64,000 nt of DNA from JBCCOW01 sp038749105 (GCA_038749105.1 JBCDIM010000015.1:10603-74602), one strand, 5' to 3'. Counted from the stretch's first letter, positions 1-7,536 are shown. The notes: generated by a model from the sequence alone, not told the origin. Translations and numbers: made by a program.

Positions 1-1691
1 GTGAACTGGAGGAACGTCTCGTCGGGCACCCGTTCGTCCAGGTAACGCCCCACCACGATCTCCAGCAGCAGCGGCAGCTCGTCGGCGGCGATCGGCCCGG
101 CGAGGTGTTGAGCCAGGCCCTGGTCGTGGTCGGAGCCGCCGCCGAGGTAGACCTGGTAGGCCTCACGCCCGTCGGCGGTCGAAGCGCCGAGCAGCCCGAT
201 GTCGCCGATGTAGTGCTGGGCACAGGAGTGAGAGCAGCCGGTGAGGTGGATGTTGATGGGGGCGTCGAGCTCGAACTTCTGCTGGAGGTGCTCGACGAGG
301 AGGCCGGCGTGTTCTTTGGTGTGGGCCGAGGCGAACTTGCAGCCGAAGCGGCCGGTGCAGGCGACGGCCCCAGCGGCGAAGCTGGACGCGGAGGTGGCGA
401 TGCCCAGGGCGTGGATCGCGGCGAGCGCGTCATCGACCTTGTCTTCGGGGACATCGGGGATCAGCAGGTTCTGCCAGACGGTGAGGCGGATATCGTTGGA
501 GCCGTACTCGGCGGCGATATCGCCGAGGCCGTGGAGCTGTTCGACGGTGAGCTTGCCCAGGGGCAGCGCGACGCCGATGTACTTCATGCCGTCCTGCTTC
601 TGCGGGTGCACGCCGATGTGGCCCCGGCGATCGATCGGCTGGCGCGGGGCGTCGTGCTCGGGGCTGAGCCGGATGAGCTTGGCGTCGGAGCCCATGTCCT
701 CGAGCTTCTCGGCGGTGCGGTCGAGGTACCAGTCGAAGCCGTGCTTGTCGAGGACGTATTTGAGACGGGCCTTCTTGCGGTTGGTGCGGTCGCCGTGCTC
801 GATAAAGACGTGGAGCATGGCGACGGAGACATCGACGGTGTGCTCGGGCTTGACGACAACGCCTGTGTCACGGGCGAAGTCCTTATGCCCGGTGATGCCG
901 CCGAGCAGGACGCGGCAGTAGACGCCGGGGTCGACGTCCTCGTCGTTCGGCTGCACCTCGGTGGCGAGGTAGGCGATGTCGTTGGTGTCGCTGACGCAGG
1001 AGATCGAGCCGCCGTTGTCGAAGGAGATGTTGAACTTGCGGGGGATGCCGTGGAGGTCGCGGGACTGGAGGATATAGTGGTGGAGCTCGATGGCGTAGGG
1101 CAGGAGGTTGGTGAGCTCGAGCGGGTCGAAGCCGGCGGTGGGGGAGGCGGTGATGTTGCGGACCGAGTCGGCGCCGGAGCCACGGGAGGTGAGCCCGATG
1201 GAGGCCAGGCCGGTGAGGGTATTGAGCAGGTGCTCGGCGGGGATCTCGCGGAGCTGCAGGTTGCCCCGAGTAGTGACGTGGGCGTACCCGCCAGCTAAGT
1301 CCCGGGCCATGTCACCGAGGCCACGCAGCTGGTCGCCGCGCATCTTGCAGCCTGGGATGCGGAGCCGGCACATGAAGCCTGGCATCGCGGGGGCGACATT
1401 GAACATGCCCTGGTGCTTGAACATGAACACGTCGGTGCCCTCGGGCATCTTGCCCTGCTGGACGTGATCGCGCATCACGGCGTGGAAGTCCCAGGGGTGC
1501 CGCTCGTGCTTGGCGACCTCTTCCTTGCAGAGGTCTTCGTAAGGCGTGCCGTGGATGGTGACGGGCTGCGGCTCCCCGGTGGGCGGCGACGCAAAGGTGG
1601 CCTGAAGATCAAGCGACGCGACGAAGGCGTCGAGGTAGGCCTGCTGCTCGGGGGTGAACGCTTCGGACTGGGTGTTGGGTGTTCCGCACAT
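1..1691 (-). CDS. nirA: ferredoxin-type nitrite reductase, 3' end cut by the window
   Basis: Reading the minus strand from the ATG at 1691 gives an open frame of about 563 codons that runs off the window. It reduces nitrite to ammonium with six electrons, normally from ferredoxin, using a siroheme and a [4Fe-4S] cluster. The cluster motifs are visible: ACTGRFGCKFA and, later, LTGCSHSCAQH. The duplicated half-domains of the nitrite/sulfite reductase family can be followed. Only a few C-terminal residues should be missing. It is divergent from nrtA across a shared control region and supplies the step after the nitrate reductase encoded 7 kb away. No Shine-Dalgarno sequence precedes the ATG. Sulfite reductase is the alternative, but the nitrate context decides for nitrite. 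Confidence 0.93.
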   Translation of the reverse strand, partial: MCGTPNTQSEAFTPEQQAYLDAFVASLDLQATFASPPTGEPQPVTIHGTPYEDLCKEEVAKHERHPWDFHAVMRDHVQQGKMPEGTDVFMFKHQGMFNVAPAMPGFMCRLRIPGCKMRGDQLRGLGDMARDLAGGYAHVTTRGNLQLREIPAEHLLNTLTGLASIGLTSRGSGADSVRNITASPTAGFDPLELTNLLPYAIELHHYILQSRDLHGIPRKFNISFDNGGSISCVSDTNDIAYLATEVQPNDEDVDPGVYCRVLLGGITGHKDFARDTGVVVKPEHTVDVSVAMLHVFIEHGDRTNRKKARLKYVLDKHGFDWYLDRTAEKLEDMGSDAKLIRLSPEHDAPRQPIDRRGHIGVHPQKQDGMKYIGVALPLGKLTVEQLHGLGDIAAEYGSNDIRLTVWQNLLIPDVPEDKVDDALAAIHALGIATSASSFAAGAVACTGRFGCKFASAHTKEHAGLLVEHLQQKFELDAPINIHLTGCSHSCAQHYIGDIGLLGASTADGREAYQVYLGGGSDHDQGLAQHLAGPIAADELPLLLEIVVGRYLDERVPDETFLQF

Positions 1692-1799
1692 AGGCGTAGG
1701 GGGGCATCGGGGCTAGTGACGCTGCCACGAGGGCGGCGGGCTCTGGACGGGCGGGTTAACGGTTGTTTCCGGGGGGGATACGGGTCGCGGACGGCATAC

Positions 1800-1852
1800 A
1801 AAAACCGCCCGGCAACTGCGTGTCGTTCACGCCGGTCCGGACGGCTCTGTCC
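1800..1852 (-). promoter_or_regulatory. ANTAR-type antitermination leader of nirA (hairpin overlapping a terminator)
   Basis: On the minus strand, GGAC (1852-1849) and GTCC (1842-1839) enclose a six-base loop AGAGCC, with A at loop position 1 and G at position 4. That is the signature of RNA hairpins bound by ANTAR proteins. The sequence GCCGTCCGG (1845-1837), which includes the 3' arm of that hairpin, can pair (two G-U pairs) with CCGGGCGGT (1812-1804), followed directly by a T run (1804-1800), giving an intrinsic terminator. The two structures cannot coexist, so binding of NasT to the small hairpin should allow read-through into nirA. A second hexaloop hairpin upstream was looked for and not found. 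Mechanism is inferred from known NasR and NasT leaders. Confidence 0.72.
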
Positions 1853-1889
1853 AAGTGCGATGTCGTGTCGGTAGCGACAATAGGCAGGG

Positions 1890-1905
1890 TGCAAACCAGA
1901 TGCCA
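1890..1905 (-). promoter_or_regulatory. sigma-54 promoter of nirA
   Basis: The minus strand reads TGGCATCTGGTTTGCA. The invariant GG (-24) and GC (-12) are exactly ten bases apart and the flanks fit the consensus TGGCACG-N4-TTGCA at all but two positions. The predicted start is near 1879, just upstream of the antitermination hairpin. Transcription would need RpoN and an NtrC-like activator; neither is encoded in the window. Confidence 0.75.
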
Positions 1906-2026
1906 CCTGCACACGGACCTTAGGGACGCCCCCCAAGCCGACCGGCTGCGCGGGAAGTGGGCAGAGGCCCCCAAAGCGGGGGGTACCGTGCCTAGCCAGT
2001 GTGCAGCGCCGGGCCGATTCTGATCG

Positions 2027-2041
2027 GGATCCGCCGGATCC
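2027..2041. promoter_or_regulatory. palindrome between the two sigma-54 promoters, possible activator site
   Basis: GGATCCGCCGGATCC is a perfect 6+6 inverted repeat with a three-base centre. It lies about 135 bp upstream of the predicted nrtA start and 155 bp upstream of the predicted nirA start, a normal distance for an enhancer-type site. Also present are CTGCACAC (1907-1914) and its inverse GTGTGCAG (1999-2006), which resemble NtrC half-sites. Which of these, if any, binds an activator cannot be told from sequence. The rest of 1906-2141 shows no gene. Confidence 0.35.
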
Positions 2042-2141
2042 TGCGGGCAACTTTGCGGGTCGCATCAATGATTTGGGATCGTTTTCCTATAAGGACTAGC
2101 GCGGACGAATCTCGTATCAGCTTCATGGGGGGGCCGCGTTA

Positions 2142-2157
2142 TTGGCACTGACTTTGC
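2142..2157 (+). promoter_or_regulatory. sigma-54 promoter of the nrtA operon
   Basis: TTGGCACTGACTTTGC has GG and GC ten bases apart and matches TGGCACG-N4-TTGCW except for one base in the first half. The predicted start is about 2169, which places the first leader hairpin at the very 5' end of the transcript. A six-base inverted repeat (GGCACT/AGTGCC) spans the -12 region. Confidence 0.82.
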
Positions 2158-2168
2158 GTGTAGTGCCC

Positions 2169-2294
2169 TGACGCGAGTGATTGCGTCACGCCAACCGTGT
2201 GCGGTTTAGGGATGACAACCCCGCACCCCATTCTGGCAACCCCAACACCGTCTGATCCGACCGCGTGAGTCGGGCTGACTGGACAAAGGCGTCC
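2169..2294 (+). promoter_or_regulatory. ANTAR-type hairpins in the nrtA leader
   Basis: Hairpin 1 (2169-2188) has a TGACGC/GCGTCA stem, a closing G-U pair and a six-base loop AGTGAT. Hairpin 2 (2281-2294) has a GGAC/GTCC stem and a six-base loop AAAGGC. Both loops carry A1 and G4, the residues that define ANTAR target hairpins. The second shares AAAGGCGTCC with the 5' arm of the following terminator, so the hairpin and the terminator exclude each other. The linker between the two hairpins (about 90 nt) is longer than in the best-studied leaders. The likely ligand is NasT, encoded downstream in the same operon. Read-through is then set by nitrate through NasS. Confidence 0.75.
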
Positions 2295-2330
2295 TCGATC
2301 CGCGGGTTCCGCGGGGTTCGGACGCCTTTT
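2285..2330 (+). terminator. attenuator terminator in the nrtA leader
   Basis: AAAGGCGTCC (2285-2294) pairs perfectly with GGACGCCTTT (2320-2329) around an inner CCGCGG/CCGCGG stem, ending in a T run. It sits 60 bp before the nrtA start codon and after the sigma-54 promoter, the position expected of a conditional terminator. Confidence 0.8.
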
Positions 2331-2391
2331 CATCGCGCCTGCATCGAACCTCCTCGCCCCGCTCACCCCCCCTCATCAGGAGTGTGTCGAC

Positions 2392-3783
2392 ATGATCCGT
2401 TTCCGTTCTGCCCTGAGCCGGCTGACCCGCCCGCTCGTCACCACGCTGGGCCTGGCCTCGGCGGCCACCGCGCTCGGCCCCGCTGTGCACGGTGAGACCG
2501 TCCAGCTCGACGTCGAGAAGACCGAGCTCCGCTTCGGGTTCATCAAGCTGACCGACTGTGCACCCATCGTCATCGCCAAGGAGAAGGGCTTCTTCGACGA
2601 CGAAGGCCTCCAAGTCGAAGTCATCGCCCAGCCCAACTGGAAGACGCTGCTCGACAACGTCATCTCCGGCGAGCTCGACGGCGCCCACATGCTCTCCGGG
2701 CAGCCCATCGCCGCCACCATCGGCTTCGGCACCAAGGCTCACATCATCACCGCCTTCACGATGGACCTCAACGGCAACGGCATCACCGTCTCCAACGCCA
2801 TCTGGGAACAGATGCAGGAGAACGACCCCGACAACCTCGACACCCCGACCCCCAAGCACCCCATCACCGCTGACGCGCTCAAGCCCATCGTCCAGGAATA
2901 CCTCGACAACGGGCAGAAGCTGCAGATGGGCATGGTCTTCCCCGTGTCGACCCACAACTACGAAATCCGGTACTGGCTCGCTGCCTCCGGCATCCACCCC
3001 GGCATGTACACCGCGACCGACATCGGCGGCCGCACCGACGCCGAGGTCGAGCTCTCCGTCACCCCGCCCCCGATGATGCCCGCGACCCTCGAGTCTGGCA
3101 ACATCCAGGGCTACTGCGTCGGTGAACCCTGGAACCAGCAGGCCGTCGCCAAGGGCATCGGCGTCCCCGTCACCACCAACTATGACGTCTGGAAGAACAA
3201 CCCCGAGAAGGTCTTCGGCGTCACCAAGAAGTGGGCCGACGAGAACCCCCAGACCATGCTCGCGGTCACCAAGGCCCTGATCCGCGCCGGCCGCTGGCTC
3301 GACGCCACCGATGCTGATGGCAACCTGGTCAACCGCATCGAAGCCGCCCAGATCCTGTCCCGCCCGGACTACGTCGGTGCCGACTTCGACGTGATCAAGA
3401 ACTCGATGACCGGCTTCTTCTTCTTCCAGAAGAGCGACAAGCGGCCGATGCCCGACTTCAACGTCTTCTACAAGTACTTCTGCACCTACCCGTGGTACTC
3501 CGACGGCATCTGGTTCCTGACCCAGATGCGTCGCTGGGGCCAGATTACCGAGCCCAAGCCCGCCGAGTGGTACCACGAGATGGCGAAAGAAGTCTACAAG
3601 CCGGCGATCTACCTCGAAGCCGCCAAGCTCCTCCTCGAGGAAGGCTTCATCGAAGAGAGCGAGATCCCCTGGGACACCGACGGCTACAAGCCCGCCACCG
3701 ATGAGTTCATCGACGGCATCACCTACGACGGTCGTGACCCCCTCGGCTACCTCAAGCAGCACGAGATCGGCCACAAGGACTAA
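2392..3783 (+). CDS. nrtA: nitrate ABC transporter, substrate-binding protein
   Basis: This 463-residue periplasmic binding protein captures nitrate (or nitrite) for the NrtBCD importer. A basic n-region followed by a hydrophobic stretch and a small-residue cleavage region before about residue 35 form a Sec-type signal peptide. There is no lipobox, so anchoring by lipid is not predicted. The family core is clear: LTDCAPIVIAKEKGFF near the start, the STHNYEIRYWL block, and GYCVGEPWN. An AGGAG ribosome site lies 9-13 nt before the ATG. It is the first gene of the nitrate operon, downstream of the sigma-54 promoter and attenuator, and is followed by a stable hairpin, consistent with higher expression than the permease genes. 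Its closest relative in the window is NasS. Confidence 0.96.
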   Translation: MIRFRSALSRLTRPLVTTLGLASAATALGPAVHGETVQLDVEKTELRFGFIKLTDCAPIVIAKEKGFFDDEGLQVEVIAQPNWKTLLDNVISGELDGAHMLSGQPIAATIGFGTKAHIITAFTMDLNGNGITVSNAIWEQMQENDPDNLDTPTPKHPITADALKPIVQEYLDNGQKLQMGMVFPVSTHNYEIRYWLAASGIHPGMYTATDIGGRTDAEVELSVTPPPMMPATLESGNIQGYCVGEPWNQQAVAKGIGVPVTTNYDVWKNNPEKVFGVTKKWADENPQTMLAVTKALIRAGRWLDATDADGNLVNRIEAAQILSRPDYVGADFDVIKNSMTGFFFFQKSDKRPMPDFNVFYKYFCTYPWYSDGIWFLTQMRRWGQITEPKPAEWYHEMAKEVYKPAIYLEAAKLLLEEGFIEESEIPWDTDGYKPATDEFIDGITYDGRDPLGYLKQHEIGHKD

Positions 3784-3804
3784 TCCACAGGTCTCCTTAA
3801 ACCG

Positions 3805-3838
3805 ACCCGCCGGCCGTCTAACCGCGGCCGTCGGGTTT
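3805..3838 (+). terminator. stable hairpin after nrtA
   Basis: ACCCG-C-CGGCCG pairs with CGGCCG-T-CGGGT (one mismatch, eight-base loop) followed by only TT. It may act as a partial terminator or as a 3' stabiliser that raises nrtA mRNA over nrtB, as often seen after binding-protein genes. Nothing else is visible between nrtA and nrtB. Confidence 0.5.
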
Positions 3839-3896
3839 CCCTGAACCGTTCCCCGAACGATCCCCGCAGCAACGCCACCCCGTAGACCTTGCCACC

Positions 3897-5546
3897 ATGA
3901 AACAGCTCAAGCACTTCCTGCTCAAGATCATCGATCTCACCGCACTGGGGTTCCTTGAACCGTACGTCCGCCTCGCCTATTGGGAAGAGCCGCGGGTGCA
4001 GTTCAAGAAGATCGGTCAGTTCACGCTGATCCCGATCCTCGCGTTGGTGCTGTTCGTCGGGATCTGGGCGTTCCTCGCACCGCGCCACACGACCAAGTCC
4101 GGTGCGGTCCCGACACCCCAGGACACCTGGGTCGCCTGGCAGTCGATCATGACCTTCCACAACCAGGAGACCGAGAAGGCCGAAGCGTTCCTGCTCGAGG
4201 GTGACGCCCAGGCCGAGCTGCTCGCCGCGATGCAGGCTCGGCAAGCCGAGATGGACCCGCTGGTCGAAGAAGCGACCGCGAAACTCACCGAAGTCCGCGA
4301 CCTGATCAAGGAAGAGCGCGAAGTCGAGGCCGGCCCGCTCAAAGCAAAGCTCGATGAAACCAAGAAGGCCCGGCGTGATTTGGTGAAAGCCAAGCGGGCC
4401 GAGTTCAAGGAACGCGCCGCCGCGCTGACGGCCGAAGACGACACGGAGCGTCAGCAGCTCAAGGCCGACTACCTCGCACACGACGCCGAGGTCGAGGCGA
4501 TGAAGGACGCCGAGTCCGATCTCAACGCCCAGATCGCGTTGATTGAAGACGTGAAAGACTCCCGCGAGCGTGAGGCCCTACTGATCCAGACCAAGTACAT
4601 GAACGAGCGGGCCCACGTCGGCAAGATGATCGACTACCTGTCCAAAGACGGGCAGCCCGCCCGGCTGGCGGACCTGAACGAGCAGCTCGCCGAGCTCGAA
4701 ACCGCCTACGCCGGGGCCGGCGGCAGCGAGACCTTCAAGGTCTTGAGCAACATCGTTCGGACACAGAGCCGTATCGCAAAGACCCAGGAGGCCGAGTACG
4801 CCAAGCCCTGGACGCTGCCGATGCAGATCATCCGGTCGATCCTCTGCGTGTTCGTCGGGTTCACGGTCGGCGTCCTCGTGGCGGTGCCCATCGGCGTGCT
4901 CTGCGGGCTTTCCTCAACCTTCATGGCCGCGATGACCCCGTTCATCGCCCTGTTCAAGCCGGTGTCTCCGATCGTCTGGTTGCTGATCCTGATGATCGTG
5001 GTCGGCGGCTTCTTCCCCGACCCCAACAACAGCGTCGTCCTCGAAGGTTTGACCGACACCACCAACGCGGTCGTCGGCGTCATCCCCTACTTCGGCGGCA
5101 TCGTCACCAACTTCGACATCAACATCGCCTTCATCGCCTCGGCCCTGACCGTCTCGATGTGCTCACTCTGGGCGACCCTGGTCAACACCGCGCTCGGCGT
5201 TGCCTCGGTCGACAAGGACCACATCAACGTGGCCCGCGTGCTCCGGCTGGGCTTCTTCTCTCGGCTGTTCAAGATCATCCTCCCCTCGGCGTTGCCGCTG
5301 GTCTTTGCCGGCATGCGGATCTCGCTCGGGGTCGGATGGATGGTGCTGATCGCCGCCGAGCTGCTCGCCTCGTCCGAGGGTGTCGGCAAGTTTACCTGGG
5401 ACCAATTCAACAACGGGGCGTCGGACTCCTTCGCCAAGATCGTGTGCATGGTCTTCGTGGTCGGAGCGATCGGGCTGGTGCTCGACCGCATCATGATCAT
5501 CTTCCAGCGCCTGGTCAGCTTCGAAGGCTCCGTCGCCGCGGTGTAA
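3897..5546 (+). CDS. nrtB: nitrate ABC transporter permease with large coiled-coil insertion
   Basis: At 549 residues this is nearly twice the usual NrtB length of about 270-330. The first membrane helix (about residues 40-60) and the conserved PTPQDTWVAW segment are normal. They are followed by about 210 charged residues rich in E, K, A, D and L with heptad-like spacing, predicted to form a long antiparallel coiled coil outside the membrane. The usual permease core resumes at PWTLPMQIIRSI, with further helices and an EAA-type coupling region (VLRLGFFSRLFKIILPSALPLV is seen in part). It forms the membrane channel with NrtC and NrtD. The insertion faces the periplasm if topology is standard, so it could contact NrtA or the envelope; that is inference. 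Confidence 0.9.
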   Translation: MKQLKHFLLKIIDLTALGFLEPYVRLAYWEEPRVQFKKIGQFTLIPILALVLFVGIWAFLAPRHTTKSGAVPTPQDTWVAWQSIMTFHNQETEKAEAFLLEGDAQAELLAAMQARQAEMDPLVEEATAKLTEVRDLIKEEREVEAGPLKAKLDETKKARRDLVKAKRAEFKERAAALTAEDDTERQQLKADYLAHDAEVEAMKDAESDLNAQIALIEDVKDSREREALLIQTKYMNERAHVGKMIDYLSKDGQPARLADLNEQLAELETAYAGAGGSETFKVLSNIVRTQSRIAKTQEAEYAKPWTLPMQIIRSILCVFVGFTVGVLVAVPIGVLCGLSSTFMAAMTPFIALFKPVSPIVWLLILMIVVGGFFPDPNNSVVLEGLTDTTNAVVGVIPYFGGIVTNFDINIAFIASALTVSMCSLWATLVNTALGVASVDKDHINVARVLRLGFFSRLFKIILPSALPLVFAGMRISLGVGWMVLIAAELLASSEGVGKFTWDQFNNGASDSFAKIVCMVFVVGAIGLVLDRIMIIFQRLVSFEGSVAAV

Positions 5547-5561
5547 CCCCACCCACCGCCA

Positions 5562-5646
5562 TTTAGCCCCAGGCTCTGCCCGGGGGCACGTGTCGAGCCT
5601 GATGCATCGGTTGTTCCAACCGCCCCCCGGCAGAGCCGGGGGCTAA
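5562..5646. repeat. palindromic element between nrtB and nrtC
   Basis: Two 25-base arms, beginning TTTAGCCCC and ending GGGGGCTAAA, form an inverted repeat with only two or three mismatches around a 35-base centre. The arms fill most of the 120-bp gap between nrtB and nrtC. It resembles a REP/MITE-like dispersed palindrome rather than an operon terminator, because no T run follows and nrtC lies immediately downstream. It could still alter mRNA processing. Confidence 0.65.
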
Positions 5647-5666
5647 AGAAACCCGGAAACCAAACC

Positions 5667-6515
5667 ATGAGTTTTCTTGAACTGCAAAACGTCAACAAGG
5701 GCTACGGCCCGCCGTCGAACCGGTACGAAGTCCTCAAGGACGTCAACCTCTCGATCGAGAAGAACGAGTTCGTGGCGATCATCGGGTTTTCCGGCTCGGG
5801 CAAGAGCACGCTCGTGTCCCTGCTCGCCGGATTGGAGCAGCCCGACTCGGGGCAGGTCGTGATGAACGGCCAGGTCGTGACCCAGCCCGGCCCGAGCCGG
5901 GGCATCATGTTCCAGAACTACTCGCTGCTGCCGTGGCTGTCGGTGTTCCAGAACATCGAGCTGGCGGTCAAGCGGGTCTTCCCGCAGATGGGCCGGAGCG
6001 AACGCAAGAAGTACATCATGGGCTACATCGACATGGTGAACCTCACCGGGTCGGACTGGAAGAAGCCCACCGAGCTGTCGGGCGGGATGCGGCAACGCCT
6101 CAGCCTCGCCCGGACCCTGGCGATGAAGCCCGAGGTGCTGCTCCTGGACGAGCCGCTGTCGGCGCTCGACGCATTGACCCGGTCGGTGCTGCAGGACGAG
6201 ATCATCCGCATCTGGGAAGAAGACCGGCGGACCGTCGTCATGATCACCAACGACGTTGACGAGGCCGCGATCATGGCCGACCGCATCGTCCCGCTCACGC
6301 CGGGCCCCGAAGCGACCCTCGACGACTCCTTCCCCGTGCTGCTCGACCGGCCCCGCGACCGGGCCAACCTCAGCTTCAACCCCGACTTCAAGAAGCTCCG
6401 CAACACCGTGAGCTCCTTCATGATGGACCTCAACGAGGAAGCGAAGCAGCTGCGTGTCGATACCCAATACCCGCTGCCCGACCTGACCCCCAAGGACTTC
6501 TCGCTGGTTGGCTAA
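5667..6515 (+). CDS. nrtC: nitrate ABC transporter ATPase with Asn in the H-loop
   Basis: This 282-residue ABC ATPase energises nitrate uptake with NrtB and NrtD. Walker A (GFSGSGKST, about residue 41), Q-loop (FQNYSLLPW), signature (LSGGMRQR) and Walker B (VLLLDEPLSALD) are intact. The H-loop reads ITNDVDEA, so the usual histidine is Asn195. In the neighbouring ATPase the same motif is ITHDVDEA. The pair is therefore likely an asymmetric heterodimer with one weak site. It lacks the C-terminal NrtA-like regulatory domain of cyanobacterial NrtC, so gene letters follow position, not full homology. The C-terminal tail after about residue 225 is family-specific. Confidence 0.9.
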   Translation: MSFLELQNVNKGYGPPSNRYEVLKDVNLSIEKNEFVAIIGFSGSGKSTLVSLLAGLEQPDSGQVVMNGQVVTQPGPSRGIMFQNYSLLPWLSVFQNIELAVKRVFPQMGRSERKKYIMGYIDMVNLTGSDWKKPTELSGGMRQRLSLARTLAMKPEVLLLDEPLSALDALTRSVLQDEIIRIWEEDRRTVVMITNDVDEAAIMADRIVPLTPGPEATLDDSFPVLLDRPRDRANLSFNPDFKKLRNTVSSFMMDLNEEAKQLRVDTQYPLPDLTPKDFSLVG

Positions 6516-6567
6516 CCCCACCCGCTCGACACCCGCCCTGACTTGTCACCCCTGCCAGAACCACACC

Positions 6568-7536
6568 ATGGTTGAAACCCCCGACACCCCGACCCGGCCG
6601 ATCAACCCGCGTTATGTGGAGATCGTCAACCTCGTCAAGGCCTACCCCAACCCGACCGGCGACGCGATCAAGGTCGTCGATGGGTTCAACCTCACCGTCA
6701 AGGAAGGCGACGTCATCGGCGTCATCGGCCACTCCGGATGCGGCAAGTCGACTGTCCTGACCATGGTCGCCGGGCTCAACGAGATCACCTCCGGGGATGT
6801 CGTTGTGGACGGCAAGGTCGTCGAGGGCTCGGGCCCCGACCGGGCGGTCGTCTTTCAGGCCCCCTGCCTGCTGCCGTGGATGACCGCGTACCAGAACGTC
6901 ATGCTCGGCGTGAAACGGGTCTACCCCCAGGCGACCCGGCTCGAACGCAAGCAGGTCGTCGAGTACTACATCAACCTCGTCGGCCTCGCCGACTCGATGC
7001 ACAAGTACCCCCGCGAGATGTCCGGCGGCATGCAGCAGCGCGTCGGCATCGCCCGGGCGATCGCGCTCAAGCCCAAGGTCCTGCTCCTGGACGAGCCCTT
7101 CGGCCGGCTCGACTCGCTGACCCGCATGGACCTCCAGGACGTGATCCTGGGCATCCTCGCCCAGGAGAAGATCACGACCATGCTGATCACGCACGACGTG
7201 GACGAAGCCGTCTTCATGTCCGACCGGATCTGCATGATGACCAACGGCCCGCACGCCCGGGTCGGGCAGATCCTCGACATCCCGTTCGAGCGCCCCCGCG
7301 ACCGCCGCGAGGTGCTCGCCCACGACGCCTACTACGACCTGCGGGGCTGCCTGATCGACTTCCTCGAGAAGTTCGACAAGCACAAGCAGCCCAAGACGCC
7401 CGACGCTCCCGTACCGGAATCCACGCCCTCGGCAGACACGCCCATCGACAGCGGCAAGCTCGAGCCCGTGGCCGCGGGTGCCGCCGCCACGGCCAACGGC
7501 CAGGCCGCACCGGCACTGGTCCTCACCGAGGTCTGA
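6568..7536 (+). CDS. nrtD: nitrate ABC transporter ATPase
   Basis: This 322-residue ABC ATPase is the second nucleotide-binding subunit of the nitrate importer. All motifs are canonical: Walker A GHSGCGKST, signature MSGGMQQRVGIARA, Walker B VLLLDEPFGRLDSL and H-loop ITHDVDEA. The TTG at 6508 would overlap nrtC and add a tail unlike the family, so the ATG at 6568 is preferred. The last 50 residues are low complexity, rich in A, P and T, and look like an unstructured tail. It is translated just after nrtC and followed 65 bp later by the GAF-like gene. Confidence 0.93.
   Translation: MVETPDTPTRPINPRYVEIVNLVKAYPNPTGDAIKVVDGFNLTVKEGDVIGVIGHSGCGKSTVLTMVAGLNEITSGDVVVDGKVVEGSGPDRAVVFQAPCLLPWMTAYQNVMLGVKRVYPQATRLERKQVVEYYINLVGLADSMHKYPREMSGGMQQRVGIARAIALKPKVLLLDEPFGRLDSLTRMDLQDVILGILAQEKITTMLITHDVDEAVFMSDRICMMTNGPHARVGQILDIPFERPRDRREVLAHDAYYDLRGCLIDFLEKFDKHKQPKTPDAPVPESTPSADTPIDSGKLEPVAAGAAATANGQAAPALVLTEV

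Noticed and set aside
105..1298. Long plus-strand open frame over the nitrite reductase
   Set aside because: Low-complexity Val/Gly/Asp protein; the minus-strand frame has the complete siroheme and cluster motifs of NirA.
1853..1880. First hexaloop hairpin of the ANTAR pair in the nirA leader
   Set aside because: Only TGTCG/CGACA with a four-base loop is present; no loop with A1 and G4 and a stable stem was found.
6508..6567. TTG start that would extend nrtD upstream
   Set aside because: It overlaps nrtC, adds non-family sequence, and a good ATG follows at 6568.
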